Below are positions 1 to 7,432 of a stretch of DNA of 64,000 nucleotides, piece after piece. The translations under genes and the position numbers were made by a program. Under the pieces are notes generated by a model, which was given only the letters and a program-made list of their open reading frames with translations, searched no databases and was not told where the DNA came from. The stretch comes from Sanguibacter keddieii DSM 10542 (GTDB lineage: Bacteria; Actinomycetota; Actinomycetes; Actinomycetales; Cellulomonadaceae). The stretch is taken from positions 2,542,001-2,606,000 of the forward strand of contig NC_013521.1 of assembly GCF_000024925.1 (NCBI RefSeq). The letters are read 5' to 3'. The stretch's first letter is position 1. Every line of letters begins with the position of its first letter.

Positions 1-19
1 CACCTCGGTGCCCGCCCGG

Positions 20-2284
20 TCACCAGGTGGAGGGGTACAGCTCCGGGCTCGTGCCGGAGGGCACGACGCCGAGCTGCTGGAGCGCGAAGGACATGACGTC
101 GGAGAACACCGGCGCGGCGGAGACGCTGCCGAACTTCGCGTACTCGGTCGCCGTCGGGTTCTCGAGGAACACGCCGATCGCGAGGCGCGGGTCGTCGACC
201 GGGGCGACGCCGATGAAAGAGGCCATGTAGGCGTCGAGCTTCCCGCTGGGGCCGGGGATCTGGGCGGTGCCCGTCTTGCCCGCGACCCGGTAGCCGTCGA
301 TCATCGCCGCACCGCCGGTGCCCTCCTCCACGGCTGACTCCATCATCGTCAGCACCGTGTGGGCGGTCTCGGGCGAGACGACCTGGACCGGGTCGGGCTG
401 GACGCTCGGCGTGAAGGTGCCGGCCTCGTCGGTCGTGCCCGCCACGAGGTGCGGGGTGGTGCGCACTCCCCCGTTGGCCATGGTCGCGAAGACGTTGGTC
501 GACTGGAGAGCGGTCGCCGCCATGCCCTGACCGAACAGCACCGTGTACTGCGTGCGGCCGTCCCAGTCGTCGGCGTCGGCGAGCAGGCCGCGCTCCTCGC
601 CGGCCAGCTCGATGCCCGTGCGCTCCCCGAAGCCGAACTTGGTGAGGTAGTCGTGCCGGACCTGCTTGGGGATTTGCTCACCCACCATCACGGTCCCGGT
701 GTTCGAGGACTGCGCGAGGATGCCGGTGAGGGTCCAGTTCTCGAGCCCGTGCTCGTGGGCGTCCTTGAACACCTGCCCGTTGGAGGTGGGGTACTCGTAG
801 GGCACCTGGTACTGGCTGGTCGGGGTGGCGACGCCGGTCTCGATGGCTGCTGCCATGGTGACGATCTTGGCGGTCGAGCCCGGGTCGAAGATCGTGGAGA
901 TCGCCTGGCTACCGCCGAAGCCCGTCGGCGAGTTGGGGTCCATCGAGCCGGCGTCGGCGAGGGCGTAGATCTCCCCGGTCTTCACGTCGGAGACGACGAT
1001 GAAGCCACCGCTCGCGTTCATGGCCTCGACCTGGGCCTCGATCGCGGCCTGGGCCTTCCACTGCAGGTCCATGAGCAGCGTGGTCCGGACGTCCGTGCCG
1101 GGGACCGCAGGGGTGGTCGACTGGATGCCGGTCGGGATCACGTGCCCACCGAGCCCGCGCTCGAAGGTCCGGCTTCCGGCGACGCCGGCGAGCTGCTCGT
1201 CGAGGGCGTGCTCGAGGCCGGCCATGCCGTGCCCCTCGGCGCCGACGAAGCCGAGCAGGTTGCCGCCCGTGGTCCCGGCCGGGTACGAGCGCCGCGAGTC
1301 CTGCTCTGCGAAGAGCCCGGAGATCCCGAGCTCCTTGATCGCGTCCCAGGTCTCGGGGGCGGTGTCACGCTTGAGCATCTTGTACTGGCTGCTGCCCGAG
1401 AGCTTCGCGGCGAGCTCGGCCTCGGGCTCCTCGAGGATGGGGGCGAGCAGGCGCGCGGCCTCGGCGGCGCCGCCGACGCGCTCGCCGTCGACCGTGTGCG
1501 CCCAGTCCTCGATGAGGACCTGGTCGGCGAAGACGTTGTAGCGGGTCACCGAGGTCGCGAGCACGTTGCCGTCCGCGTCGGTGATCTCCCCGCGCACGGC
1601 GGGGATGGTCTGGGTGTTCATCCGGCCCTGGAGCGCCTCGGCGGCGAGGGTCTCGCCCTGGTACGCCTGGACGTAGACGAGCCGGCCGGAGAACAGCGCG
1701 AGCGTCGCGATGACGGCGATCGACAGCACCCGGACCCGGGTCAGGGGGTTGCCGACACGTGCCGCGCGCAGACGCCGGTGCGTCCGCGCGTCGACGGTGC
1801 CGCCGACGCGGGGGCGGGCGGCACGCTGGCGCGCGACCGACGACCTCCGAGGCTCGGCTGCGGCGGTCACGCGTGCGGGCCGACCGGTGCGCGGCGTGGC
1901 CGGGGCCGCAGCACGGGCGCGGCCGGGGCGAGCGGTCCGCGGCTCCTGGTCCTGCCCGCGCGGAGCGCTCGACGGACGGTCCGTGGCGCCCGAGGACGAC
2001 CGCGGGGTCCGCGGCGCGCTGGTCGACGAGCTGCTGCGTGCTGCACGCCCGGTCCGCGGAGAGGCCGACGACCGTGCACCGGTCGAGCCGTGCTCCGTGC
2101 CTCGCGCCGGGCGCCGTCCTGCCGCCTCCGGGCGGTCTGCGGCACTCGGCCGGCGTCCGTCCTCGGCACGAGGTGCACGGCGCGGCGTCGCACCGGAGCG
2201 CTGGCCGCCTCCTGTGCGGGGCCTCGGCCGGTCCTCGCGACCGTCGTCACCTGCAGGCCGGCTCGGCCCGGTCGGCCGGGTCAC
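20..2284 (-). CDS. ftsI: Septal peptidoglycan transpeptidase FtsI (PBP3)
   Basis: Class B penicillin-binding protein that cross-links septal peptidoglycan in the divisome. Of 754 residues, about 165 at the N-terminus form an Arg/Pro/Ser-rich cytoplasmic tail. One membrane segment follows (about 186-206), then a PBP dimerisation domain and the transpeptidase domain. The three active-site motifs are intact: STAK with Ser470, SSN at 526-528, and KTG at 670-672. The GTG start overlaps the ftsL stop as GTGA, which implies translational coupling and supports this long N-terminus. The usual actinobacterial protein is nearer 600 residues, so the tail is an extension. It is the last gene of the mraZ-rsmH-ftsL-ftsI run inside the window. 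Confidence 0.96.
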   Translation of the reverse strand: MTRPTGPSRPAGDDGREDRPRPRTGGGQRSGATPRRAPRAEDGRRPSAADRPEAAGRRPARGTEHGSTGARSSASPRTGRAARSSSSTSAPRTPRSSSGATDRPSSAPRGQDQEPRTARPGRARAAAPATPRTGRPARVTAAAEPRRSSVARQRAARPRVGGTVDARTHRRLRAARVGNPLTRVRVLSIAVIATLALFSGRLVYVQAYQGETLAAEALQGRMNTQTIPAVRGEITDADGNVLATSVTRYNVFADQVLIEDWAHTVDGERVGGAAEAARLLAPILEEPEAELAAKLSGSSQYKMLKRDTAPETWDAIKELGISGLFAEQDSRRSYPAGTTGGNLLGFVGAEGHGMAGLEHALDEQLAGVAGSRTFERGLGGHVIPTGIQSTTPAVPGTDVRTTLLMDLQWKAQAAIEAQVEAMNASGGFIVVSDVKTGEIYALADAGSMDPNSPTGFGGSQAISTIFDPGSTAKIVTMAAAIETGVATPTSQYQVPYEYPTSNGQVFKDAHEHGLENWTLTGILAQSSNTGTVMVGEQIPKQVRHDYLTKFGFGERTGIELAGEERGLLADADDWDGRTQYTVLFGQGMAATALQSTNVFATMANGGVRTTPHLVAGTTDEAGTFTPSVQPDPVQVVSPETAHTVLTMMESAVEEGTGGAAMIDGYRVAGKTGTAQIPGPSGKLDAYMASFIGVAPVDDPRLAIGVFLENPTATEYAKFGSVSAAPVFSDVMSFALQQLGVVPSGTSPELYPSTW

Positions 2285-2694
2285 TGCGCTGCTCCGCTCG
2301 CACCACCGAAGATCATGAGGTCAGAGAGGCGCAGGACACCCGGGTCGGGGCTCTGCACCATGCCGAGCTCGGTCGCTCGTGCGGCGAGGGCCTGCGGCGA
2401 GGACAGCGCGTCGATCTGCTCGCCGAGCACGTCGGCGAGCTCCGCCTCCTTGGCGATCTGCAGCTGCACCTCGCGGGCGGCGTAGGCCTCGTTGTTCATC
2501 ACCGTGTTCATCACGAGCGTGCCGAGGAGGGCCGCGGCGAGCAGGCCGATGCAGAGCAGCACGAAGGGCGCGCGGCTGCGGGGCTGGACCGGTGCCTGGA
2601 CCAGGCGCAGGCGCTCGGCCGGCCTGGGCGCGGACGGGACGAACGCCTCGTGGGTCGGGAGTGCGCGCGCGGCGCTCGACTGTGCAGTGCTCAT
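2281..2694 (-). CDS. ftsL: Cell division protein FtsL-like
   Basis: Small bitopic divisome protein of 137 residues that scaffolds FtsI/FtsW together with FtsB/FtsQ. The N-terminal 42 residues are basic/Pro-rich and cytoplasmic. A single membrane helix lies at about 43-63, followed by an extracellular coiled-coil-prone helix at 68-97. Sequence similarity in this family is weak. The call rests on topology and on the position between rsmH and ftsI, where FtsL always sits. The ATG lies two bases after the rsmH stop and the 3' end overlaps ftsI by four bases, so the three genes are translated as a unit. Confidence 0.88.
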   Translation of the reverse strand: MSTAQSSAARALPTHEAFVPSAPRPAERLRLVQAPVQPRSRAPFVLLCIGLLAAALLGTLVMNTVMNNEAYAAREVQLQIAKEAELADVLGEQIDALSSPQALAARATELGMVQSPDPGVLRLSDLMIFGGASGAAQ

Positions 2695-2696
2695 GG

Positions 2697-3737
2697 TCAG
2701 CGCTCCGTCCGGGTCAGCATGTGGGTGGGTGTGGGCCGGAGCCGTTCTGCGGCGCGCAGGCGGACAGAGGCGGACCGCGGGTTGCGCTCGAGCTCGGCCT
2801 CGTCGGCCTCCTCGGCACCGCGGGTGAGCAGCGACAGGTAGGGCTTGTGGGTCTCGGGCTCGACGGGCAGGTCGTGGGGCGCGCTCGAGACGGCACCGCG
2901 CCCGAGCTCGCGCTTGGTGAGCCTGTCCTCGAGGGAGTGGTACGACTCGACGACGATGCGTCCGCCGACAGCCAGCGCCTCCACGGCTGCGGGGAGCGCG
3001 CGCTCGAGCACCTCGAGCTCACCGTTGACCTCGATGCGGAGCGCCTGGAAGGTGCGCTTGGCGGGGTTGCCGGTGCCCTTGCGGGTCGCGGCCGGGATGC
3101 AGGCGCGGACCAGGTCGACCAGGTCCGCGGAGCGCTCCCAGGGACGGGCTTCCCTCTTGGCGACGATCGAGCGTGCGATCTTCGAGGCGAACCGCTCCTC
3201 GCCGTACTCCCGCAGGATGCGGGCGAGGTCCCGCTCGCTGTAGGTGTTGAGGACGTCTGCGGCCGTGAGCGAGGCCGTGGAGTCCATGCGCATGTCGAGC
3301 GGGGCGTCCTGGGCGTAGGAGAAGCCGCGCTCGCGCTCGTCGATCTGGAGCGACGAGACGCCGAGGTCCATGAGGATCCCCTGCACGCCGGTCAGGCCCT
3401 GCTCGGCGACGACGTCGCCGATCTCGTCGTAGACGGCGTGCACGCCGGTGAAGCGCGAGCCGAAGCGCTCGAGCCTCGCGCCGGCGAGCTCGAGGGCCTG
3501 CGGGTCGCGGTCGATGCCGATGACACGCACCTCGGGCAGCCGCTCGAGGATCGCCTCGGTGTGGCCACCCATCCCGAGGGTGCAGTCGACGTAGACGGCG
3601 CCGGGCACCGACAGGGCCGGCGCGAGCAGCTCGACGCAGCGGTCGAGCAGCACGGGGAGGTGCCGGTCGGAGGTCTCGCGGGGTCCGTCTGCGGGCTCCT
3701 CGTGGACGGCGGGGCCGTCGGTGTCGTGGTCGCTCAC
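2697..3737 (-). CDS. rsmH: 16S rRNA (cytosine(1402)-N(4))-methyltransferase RsmH
   Basis: SAM-dependent enzyme that N4-methylates C1402 in the ribosomal decoding centre. The 346-residue protein carries the MraW signature. The SAM-binding loop DCTLGMGGH is at 51-59, GIDRDP at 74-79, and DLGVSS about 124-129, before the RGFSY stretch. The N-terminal 20 residues are acidic and poorly conserved. The GTG start has a strong GAGGAGG ribosome site seven bases upstream. It is separated from mraZ by 188 bp that hold a large inverted repeat, and is followed within two bases by ftsL. Confidence 0.97.
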   Translation of the reverse strand: MSDHDTDGPAVHEEPADGPRETSDRHLPVLLDRCVELLAPALSVPGAVYVDCTLGMGGHTEAILERLPEVRVIGIDRDPQALELAGARLERFGSRFTGVHAVYDEIGDVVAEQGLTGVQGILMDLGVSSLQIDERERGFSYAQDAPLDMRMDSTASLTAADVLNTYSERDLARILREYGEERFASKIARSIVAKREARPWERSADLVDLVRACIPAATRKGTGNPAKRTFQALRIEVNGELEVLERALPAAVEALAVGGRIVVESYHSLEDRLTKRELGRGAVSSAPHDLPVEPETHKPYLSLLTRGAEEADEAELERNPRSASVRLRAAERLRPTPTHMLTRTER

Positions 3738-3838
3738 GCGGTGCCCTCCTCGTCCTCTGCCCGTCGTGGTGCTCGTGTGGTGGTGCCCGGCAGCGGGTGC
3801 CGGTCGTGCGCGGGCCTCGTGGCGCTGGTGCAGGCCGG

Positions 3839-3914
3839 CTGGATCAGGTCTCCCTCCGCGACCGTCTGACGCCGGGGAAGTGCGTCAGACCGGGCGGGAG
3901 GAGACCTCATCCAG
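3839..3914. repeat. Long imperfect inverted repeat between mraZ and rsmH
   Basis: Outer arms at 3839-3857 and 3896-3914 pair with few mismatches. An inner perfect 9-bp stem (GTCTGACGC at 3864-3872, GCGTCAGAC at 3882-3890) closes a 9-nt loop. In the mraZ transcript this would fold into a long hairpin ending about 100 nt before the rsmH start. It may act as an attenuator, processing site or stabiliser; no T-tract follows, so a simple terminator is less likely. Confidence 0.6.
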
Positions 3915-3925
3915 CGGTCGTGCGT

Positions 3926-4390
3926 CTAGAACCTCAGACCGGGGATGATCTCCTCTGCCGTGTCGGAGTACCCGGCGACCTGCTCTGCCAGGTACGTCTC
4001 CCACGCGGCTGCGTCCCAGATCTCGACACGGGTACCCGCGCCGATCACCGCAACCTCCCGGTCGAGCCCTGCGTACTCACGCAGCGTCGACGGGATCGAG
4101 ATCCTCCCCTGCTTGTCCGGCATCTCGTCGCTGGCGCCGGAGAGGAACACACGCAGGTAGTCACGCGCCTGCTTGCTGGTCACCGGTGCCTGTCGGATCT
4201 GCTCGTACATGCGGCGGAACTCGTCCATCGGCAAGAGGAACAGGCAGCGTTCCTGACCACGAGTCATGACCAGCCCGGGGGCGAGCTGGCCGCGGAACTT
4301 CGCGGGGAGGAGCAACCGTCCCTTGTCGTCCAGACGAGGGGTGTACGTCCCGAGAAGCAGGCTGGGGGATGCACCGAACAGCTCTGACAC
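3926..4390 (-). CDS. mraZ: Transcriptional regulator MraZ
   Basis: DNA-binding regulator of the division/cell-wall cluster that represses its own promoter through direct repeats. The two SpoVT-AbrB halves are clear: DDKGRLLLP at about 21-29 and DKQGRISIP at about 92-100, in a 154-residue protein. An upstream ATG at 4474 would add 28 residues with no similarity to the family. I chose the GTG at 4390 because GGGGGAGG lies seven bases before it. The chosen protein keeps about 12 residues before the usual family start near [10 protein letters not shown]. Operator-like GTGGAG repeats lie in its leader and upstream. Confidence 0.95.
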   Translation of the reverse strand: MSELFGASPSLLLGTYTPRLDDKGRLLLPAKFRGQLAPGLVMTRGQERCLFLLPMDEFRRMYEQIRQAPVTSKQARDYLRVFLSGASDEMPDKQGRISIPSTLREYAGLDREVAVIGAGTRVEIWDAAAWETYLAEQVAGYSDTAEEIIPGLRF

Positions 4391-4410
4391 TGCGGCACCT
4401 CCCCCTGCTG

Positions 4411-4446
4411 CTCCAAGTGGCTCCACCGTACTCCACTTCCCTCCAC
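4411..4446 (-). promoter_or_regulatory. MraZ-box cluster in the mraZ leader
   Basis: On the coding strand GTGGAG occurs at 4441-4446, 4431-4436 and 4421-4426, with a degenerate fourth copy (TTGGAG) at 4411-4416. All are spaced exactly 10 bp. Known MraZ operators are short G-rich direct repeats with a 10-bp period just upstream of mraZ, so this is the likely autoregulatory operator. The sequence shows the repeats; binding is inferred from the family. Confidence 0.8.
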
Positions 4447-4472
4447 CACGAGAGCGCGAACACAAAAACTTC

Positions 4473-4501
4473 ACCCTTGACGGGACATCGCCACAGGTCA
4501 G
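4473..4501 (-). promoter_or_regulatory. Candidate mraZ promoter
   Basis: CTGACC (4496-4501) and AAGGGT (4473-4478) are separated by 17 bp on the minus strand. They would place the transcription start near 4466, between two groups of GTGGAG boxes. The -10 match is weak, so this is one of several possibilities. Confidence 0.35.
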
Positions 4502-4505
4502 AGCG

Positions 4506-4530
4506 GTGGAGGAGAGTGGAGTGGGTGGAG
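4506..4530 (+). promoter_or_regulatory. GTGGAG box triplet upstream of mraZ
   Basis: Three GTGGAG hexamers at 4506, 4516 and 4525 lie on the plus strand, opposite in orientation to the leader cluster. They sit next to the candidate -35 of mraZ. They share their core with the leader boxes and the larger array at 4650-4783. Confidence 0.65.
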
Positions 4531-4649
4531 TGTCGCTCGGCCTGCCGAGGGGGCACGGCGGCGGACCACCTGGCTCGTGACCCTCGAGAACGACGTCAAA
4601 AGCCGCGGATCACCTCCCCCGGGCGTCGAGGAAGGCCGTCCGGCGCAGG

Positions 4650-4783
4650 GTGGAGAGAGGTGGAGGGTCGCTGTGGAGCGAGGTGGAGGGGCTCGGTGGA
4701 GCGAGGTGGAGGGGCACGTGGAGCGGGGTGGAGTGCCCTCGGGGAGCGGGGTGGAAGATCGCGCGGAGCAGGGTGGAGCACCC
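4650..4783 (+). repeat. Array of twelve GTGGAG-type boxes in about six 23-bp units
   Basis: GTGGAG or a one-base variant starts at 4650, 4660, 4673, 4683, 4696, 4706, 4718, 4728, 4741, 4751, 4763 and 4773. Spacings alternate between 10 bp and 12-13 bp, so pairs of boxes recur every 22-23 bp. The four leader boxes before mraZ share the hexamer and the 10-bp spacing. The array lies 260-390 bp upstream of the mraZ start, between it and the terminator of the DUF3040 gene, and encodes no convincing protein. An extended MraZ-binding platform is the natural inference. Confidence 0.75.
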
Positions 4784-4813
4784 CAGTAGCTCAGCCTCGC
4801 GCCGGCACGACGA

Positions 4814-4850
4814 AGCACGGGCTGGGCGCTGTGTGCGCCCAGCCCGTGCT
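4814..4850 (-). terminator. Terminator hairpin after the DUF3040 gene
   Basis: A perfect 16-bp stem (4814-4829 with 4835-4850) closes a 5-nt loop, 67 bp downstream of the DUF3040 stop codon. It separates that gene from the mraZ regulatory region. Confidence 0.85.
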
Positions 4851-4917
4851 GGAGTCGTGCGTCAGGGTGCCGCCGGTGGCTGGCGGAGGTGGGAGGCCAG
4901 ATGCCCGCCCGGTCGCG

Positions 4918-5325
4918 TCACTGCTCGTCTCGGCGCTTGTCCCACCGGTCTTCCATGCGCTGCATGAAGGGAGCCTTGCCGGACTTCCCGGTGCGCCTGG
5001 GCTTCTGCCCCTTGGCCGCTGGCGTGACCGAACCGTCGGCCGACACGACGCCCACGGGGCCGCTCTGCTTCGAGGGCTGGGCGAAGGCGTAGGCCACCGC
5101 GGAGAACATCACGACGAAGCCGATGACCCCCACGACGGGGAGAGACTGGGCGGCGCCGATCACGAGACCGAGGAGACCGACGACCAGGCCGACTCCCGCG
5201 ATGACGTACCGGACAGAAGACCGCTGGGACGTCGTCTTCATACTTGTCGCAAGGCGTGGATCATCAGACGTGAGCTCTCGCTCCATCTGCTCCAGAACAC
5301 GCTGCTCGTATTCGGACAGAGGCAT
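4918..5325 (-). CDS. DUF3040 family membrane protein
   Basis: Small actinobacterial protein of 135 residues and unknown function. It begins with the family hallmark PLSEYEQRVLEQME, a cytoplasmic amphipathic helix. Two membrane segments follow (about 39-57 and 63-82), then a basic C-terminal tail rich in Lys/Arg. Family members commonly sit just upstream of mraZ, as here. The ATG at 5325 is preceded by GGGGG; a -10-like TATCCT lies at 5368-5373 on the minus strand. It is a single-gene unit ended by the hairpin at 4814-4850. Confidence 0.88.
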   Translation of the reverse strand: MPLSEYEQRVLEQMERELTSDDPRLATSMKTTSQRSSVRYVIAGVGLVVGLLGLVIGAAQSLPVVGVIGFVVMFSAVAYAFAQPSKQSGPVGVVSADGSVTPAAKGQKPRRTGKSGKAPFMQRMEDRWDKRRDEQ

Positions 5326-5365
5326 CGCAACCCCCGCACTGTGATCGATCGGACCTTGTCAGTGA

Positions 5366-6637
5366 TCAGGATAGTTCGACATTCGGCACAGCGGTAGTCG
5401 AGCGCTGTGAGGAAGTCGTGGTGGCGCTCGCCTGCTTGATCGCGGCACGACCGAACCGGAGCCGGACCTGGTCGATCGCCGTGTCGGCGAGGCGCTGCTG
5501 GTCGGTCGACCCGGCGACGGCGTCCTCGAGGGTGAGCTGGAGGGCAGCGCTCTCACGAGCCTCGAGCCCTTCGCCGCGGACCCCGACGAGACGGACCGGC
5601 AGCCCCTTGAGGTCGACCGAGGAGACCAGCTCGCGGGCGACGGCGTAGATCTCGCGCACACTGTCTGTCGGGGAGACGAGCGAGCGCGACCGGGTGAGGG
5701 TCCGGAAGTCGCTCGAGCGCACCTTGACGCTCACCGTGCGCGCCAGGAACCCCTGGCTGCGGAGGCGGTCCGCGCACCTGTCGGACAGCTCGAGCAGCCG
5801 CGCCTCGACGACGCTGAGGTCGACCACGTCGTGGGCGAAGGTCGTCTCGGCACCGATGCTCCGCTCGCGGCGGGTCGGCTCGACCGGGCGTGGGTCACGT
5901 CCCCACGACAGGTCGAACAGGTGGGCCGCCGCCGCGACGCCGACAGCCTGGCGCAGCACCAGCGGGTCGGTCCGGGACAGCTGCTCGACCGTCGTGATGC
6001 CCCAGGAGGCGAGGTTCTTCTCGGTCTTCTCCCCCACCCCCCACAGCGCACCGACCGGGAGCGAGTGGAGGAAGCGGACCGTCGACTCGCGTGGCACGAG
6101 CATCATGCCGTCGGGCTTGGCATGGGTCGAGGCCAGCTTGGCGACGAACTTGGTCGACGCGACGCCGACCGAGCAGGTCAGGCCCAGCTCGCGGTGCACG
6201 CGGGCACGGATCTTCCGCGCGATCTCCGTCGAGGACCCCAGCCGCCGGCGCGCACCCTCGACGTCGAGGAACGCCTCGTCGACGCTCACCGGCTCCACGA
6301 GCGTGGTGACCTCCCCCAAGATCTCCATCACGGCAGCCGACGCGGCCCGGTAGGCCGCGCCGTCCGGGCGGATGTAGACCGCCTGAGGGCAGAGCCTGCG
6401 GGCGGTCGAGGCCGGCATCGCCGAGTGGACACCGAAGGCACGGGCCTCGTAGGTGGCCGCGAGGACGACGGACCGGTCCGAGCCCGCCACGATCACCGGA
6501 CGACCACGGAGCTCGGGGCGCCGCGCGACCTCGACCGAGGCGAAGAACGCGTCCATGTCGACGTGCAGGATCGAGCAGTCCGAGTCCTTGTCGCCGAGGT
6601 CACGGGGCACGCTCTGGGACCTCGGCGCCCTGCTCAC
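5366..6637 (-). CDS. dinB: DNA polymerase IV (Y-family, translesion)
   Basis: Error-prone translesion polymerase of 423 residues. Catalytic carboxylates are visible: Asp27 in HVDMDAFF, and Asp120/Glu121 in SVDEAFLD. Fingers/palm/thumb are followed by a little-finger domain (about 250-370) and a 50-residue Ser/Thr-rich tail. I see no clear beta-clamp motif in that tail. The GTG start overlaps the stop of the HEPN gene as GTGA, so dinB is translationally coupled to it. Transcription should come from the SOS-boxed promoter at 7319-7334, placing dinB under LexA control. Confidence 0.95.
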   Translation of the reverse strand: MSRAPRSQSVPRDLGDKDSDCSILHVDMDAFFASVEVARRPELRGRPVIVAGSDRSVVLAATYEARAFGVHSAMPASTARRLCPQAVYIRPDGAAYRAASAAVMEILGEVTTLVEPVSVDEAFLDVEGARRRLGSSTEIARKIRARVHRELGLTCSVGVASTKFVAKLASTHAKPDGMMLVPRESTVRFLHSLPVGALWGVGEKTEKNLASWGITTVEQLSRTDPLVLRQAVGVAAAAHLFDLSWGRDPRPVEPTRRERSIGAETTFAHDVVDLSVVEARLLELSDRCADRLRSQGFLARTVSVKVRSSDFRTLTRSRSLVSPTDSVREIYAVARELVSSVDLKGLPVRLVGVRGEGLEARESAALQLTLEDAVAGSTDQQRLADTAIDQVRLRFGRAAIKQASATTTSSQRSTTAVPNVELS

Positions 6638-7296
6638 GCGCTCACCGGTCGCGCGGCGAGCGCGACGCTGCGACCGAGCGGGGCGGTGTCGTCCTCGACC
6701 CAGAGGCCGACCTCGTCACGGAAGTCCTCAGCAGCCGCCACCCACCGCGCCGCACCCGGCTCGTCGACGGCGTCGAAACGGCCTGCGTCGACGGCCGATC
6801 GCAGGCGAGCGCCGGAGGCGAAGAAGGACGCCCACGGCGCGAAGCCCTCGGCGTCGGCGGCGAGGCGCTCCCAGGCGCTGCGGGTCCGACCGCGCGGAGG
6901 ACGGGAACCGAGCACGGCGAGCACCGCTCCGGCGACCCGGAGCGCCGCCATGTGCGCGTGCCCGAAGCGCTCGGCCGGGTCGCTCGCGAGCTGCGCGGCG
7001 AGGAGCTCCGCGTCGGCACGCCCGAGCAGCTCCGCCGCGGCCTGCGCGCGCAGGACCGCAGACGCGTCGTGGTCGGTGGCCGGACGAGGCCCGGGGGTAC
7101 GAGCGGCCACGACGGAGGCACCAGCGGCGGGCGCGAGCGGCTGAGGGTGCGCGTGCCGCGCCGGTCGACGACCTGCCGCACCCACGAGACGGGACGCACC
7201 AGCCGTGCGTGCGCTCGCCGCCCCGGCCGACGCCGCGCGCGACGCCGCAGGAGCCGCCCCAGCTGTCGCTGCTGACCTCGCTGCCGTGCTGACCAT
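6634..7296 (-). CDS. SAV_6107-type HEPN domain protein
   Basis: A 220-residue protein. The first 75 residues are Ala/Arg-rich and low-complexity; the remainder is a helical HEPN domain resembling the SAV_6107 family. An RX4H motif (RFGHAH, Arg110 to His115) is present, the signature of HEPN ribonucleases, but activity in this family is unproven to my knowledge. An in-frame start at 7404 would add 36 residues and read through the LexA box. I prefer ATG 7296, which has AGGAGG six bases upstream and lies 22 bp from the box. It is co-transcribed and coupled with dinB, so it is probably part of the damage response. Confidence 0.8.
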   Translation of the reverse strand: MVSTAARSAATAGAAPAASRAASAGAASARTAGASRLVGAAGRRPARHAHPQPLAPAAGASVVAARTPGPRPATDHDASAVLRAQAAAELLGRADAELLAAQLASDPAERFGHAHMAALRVAGAVLAVLGSRPPRGRTRSAWERLAADAEGFAPWASFFASGARLRSAVDAGRFDAVDEPGAARWVAAAEDFRDEVGLWVEDDTAPLGRSVALAARPVSA

Positions 7297-7318
7297 GTCG
7301 AACCTCCTCGCACAAGTG

Positions 7319-7334
7319 TCGAACACCTGTTCGA
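7319..7334 (-). promoter_or_regulatory. LexA box (SOS) of the HEPN-dinB operon
   Basis: TCGAACACCTGTTCGA is a perfect match to the actinobacterial/Bacillus-type SOS palindrome (TCGAAC-N4-GTTCGA). It lies 22 bp upstream of the HEPN start codon, where it would block transcription of HEPN-dinB. Confidence 0.93.
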
Positions 7335-7420
7335 GCGATGTCAAGAGCTGCTGTCTGCCTGCCGTGCGCGACGTGCCTGGCCCGCCTGTCCGGAGGACGG
7401 GCACGAGACCGTCGCTCGCC

Positions 7421-7426
7421 TAGGCT
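7421..7426 (+). promoter_or_regulatory. Leaderless -10 element, spermidine-synthase-like gene
   Basis: TAGGCT ends exactly 6 nt before the ATG, which would place the transcription start on the A of the start codon. No Shine-Dalgarno sequence is present. Confidence 0.65.
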
Positions 7427-7432
7427 GGTGGG

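Noticed and set aside
4391-4474. A longer MraZ starting at ATG 4474
   Set aside because: It would translate the GTGGAG boxes of the leader and add 28 non-family residues; the GTG at 4390 has a strong ribosome site.
4577-4789. A small plus-strand protein across the GTGGAG array
   Set aside because: Its translation only mirrors the repeat (Trp/Arg/Val/Glu pattern); spacing follows DNA-turn periodicity, not codons.
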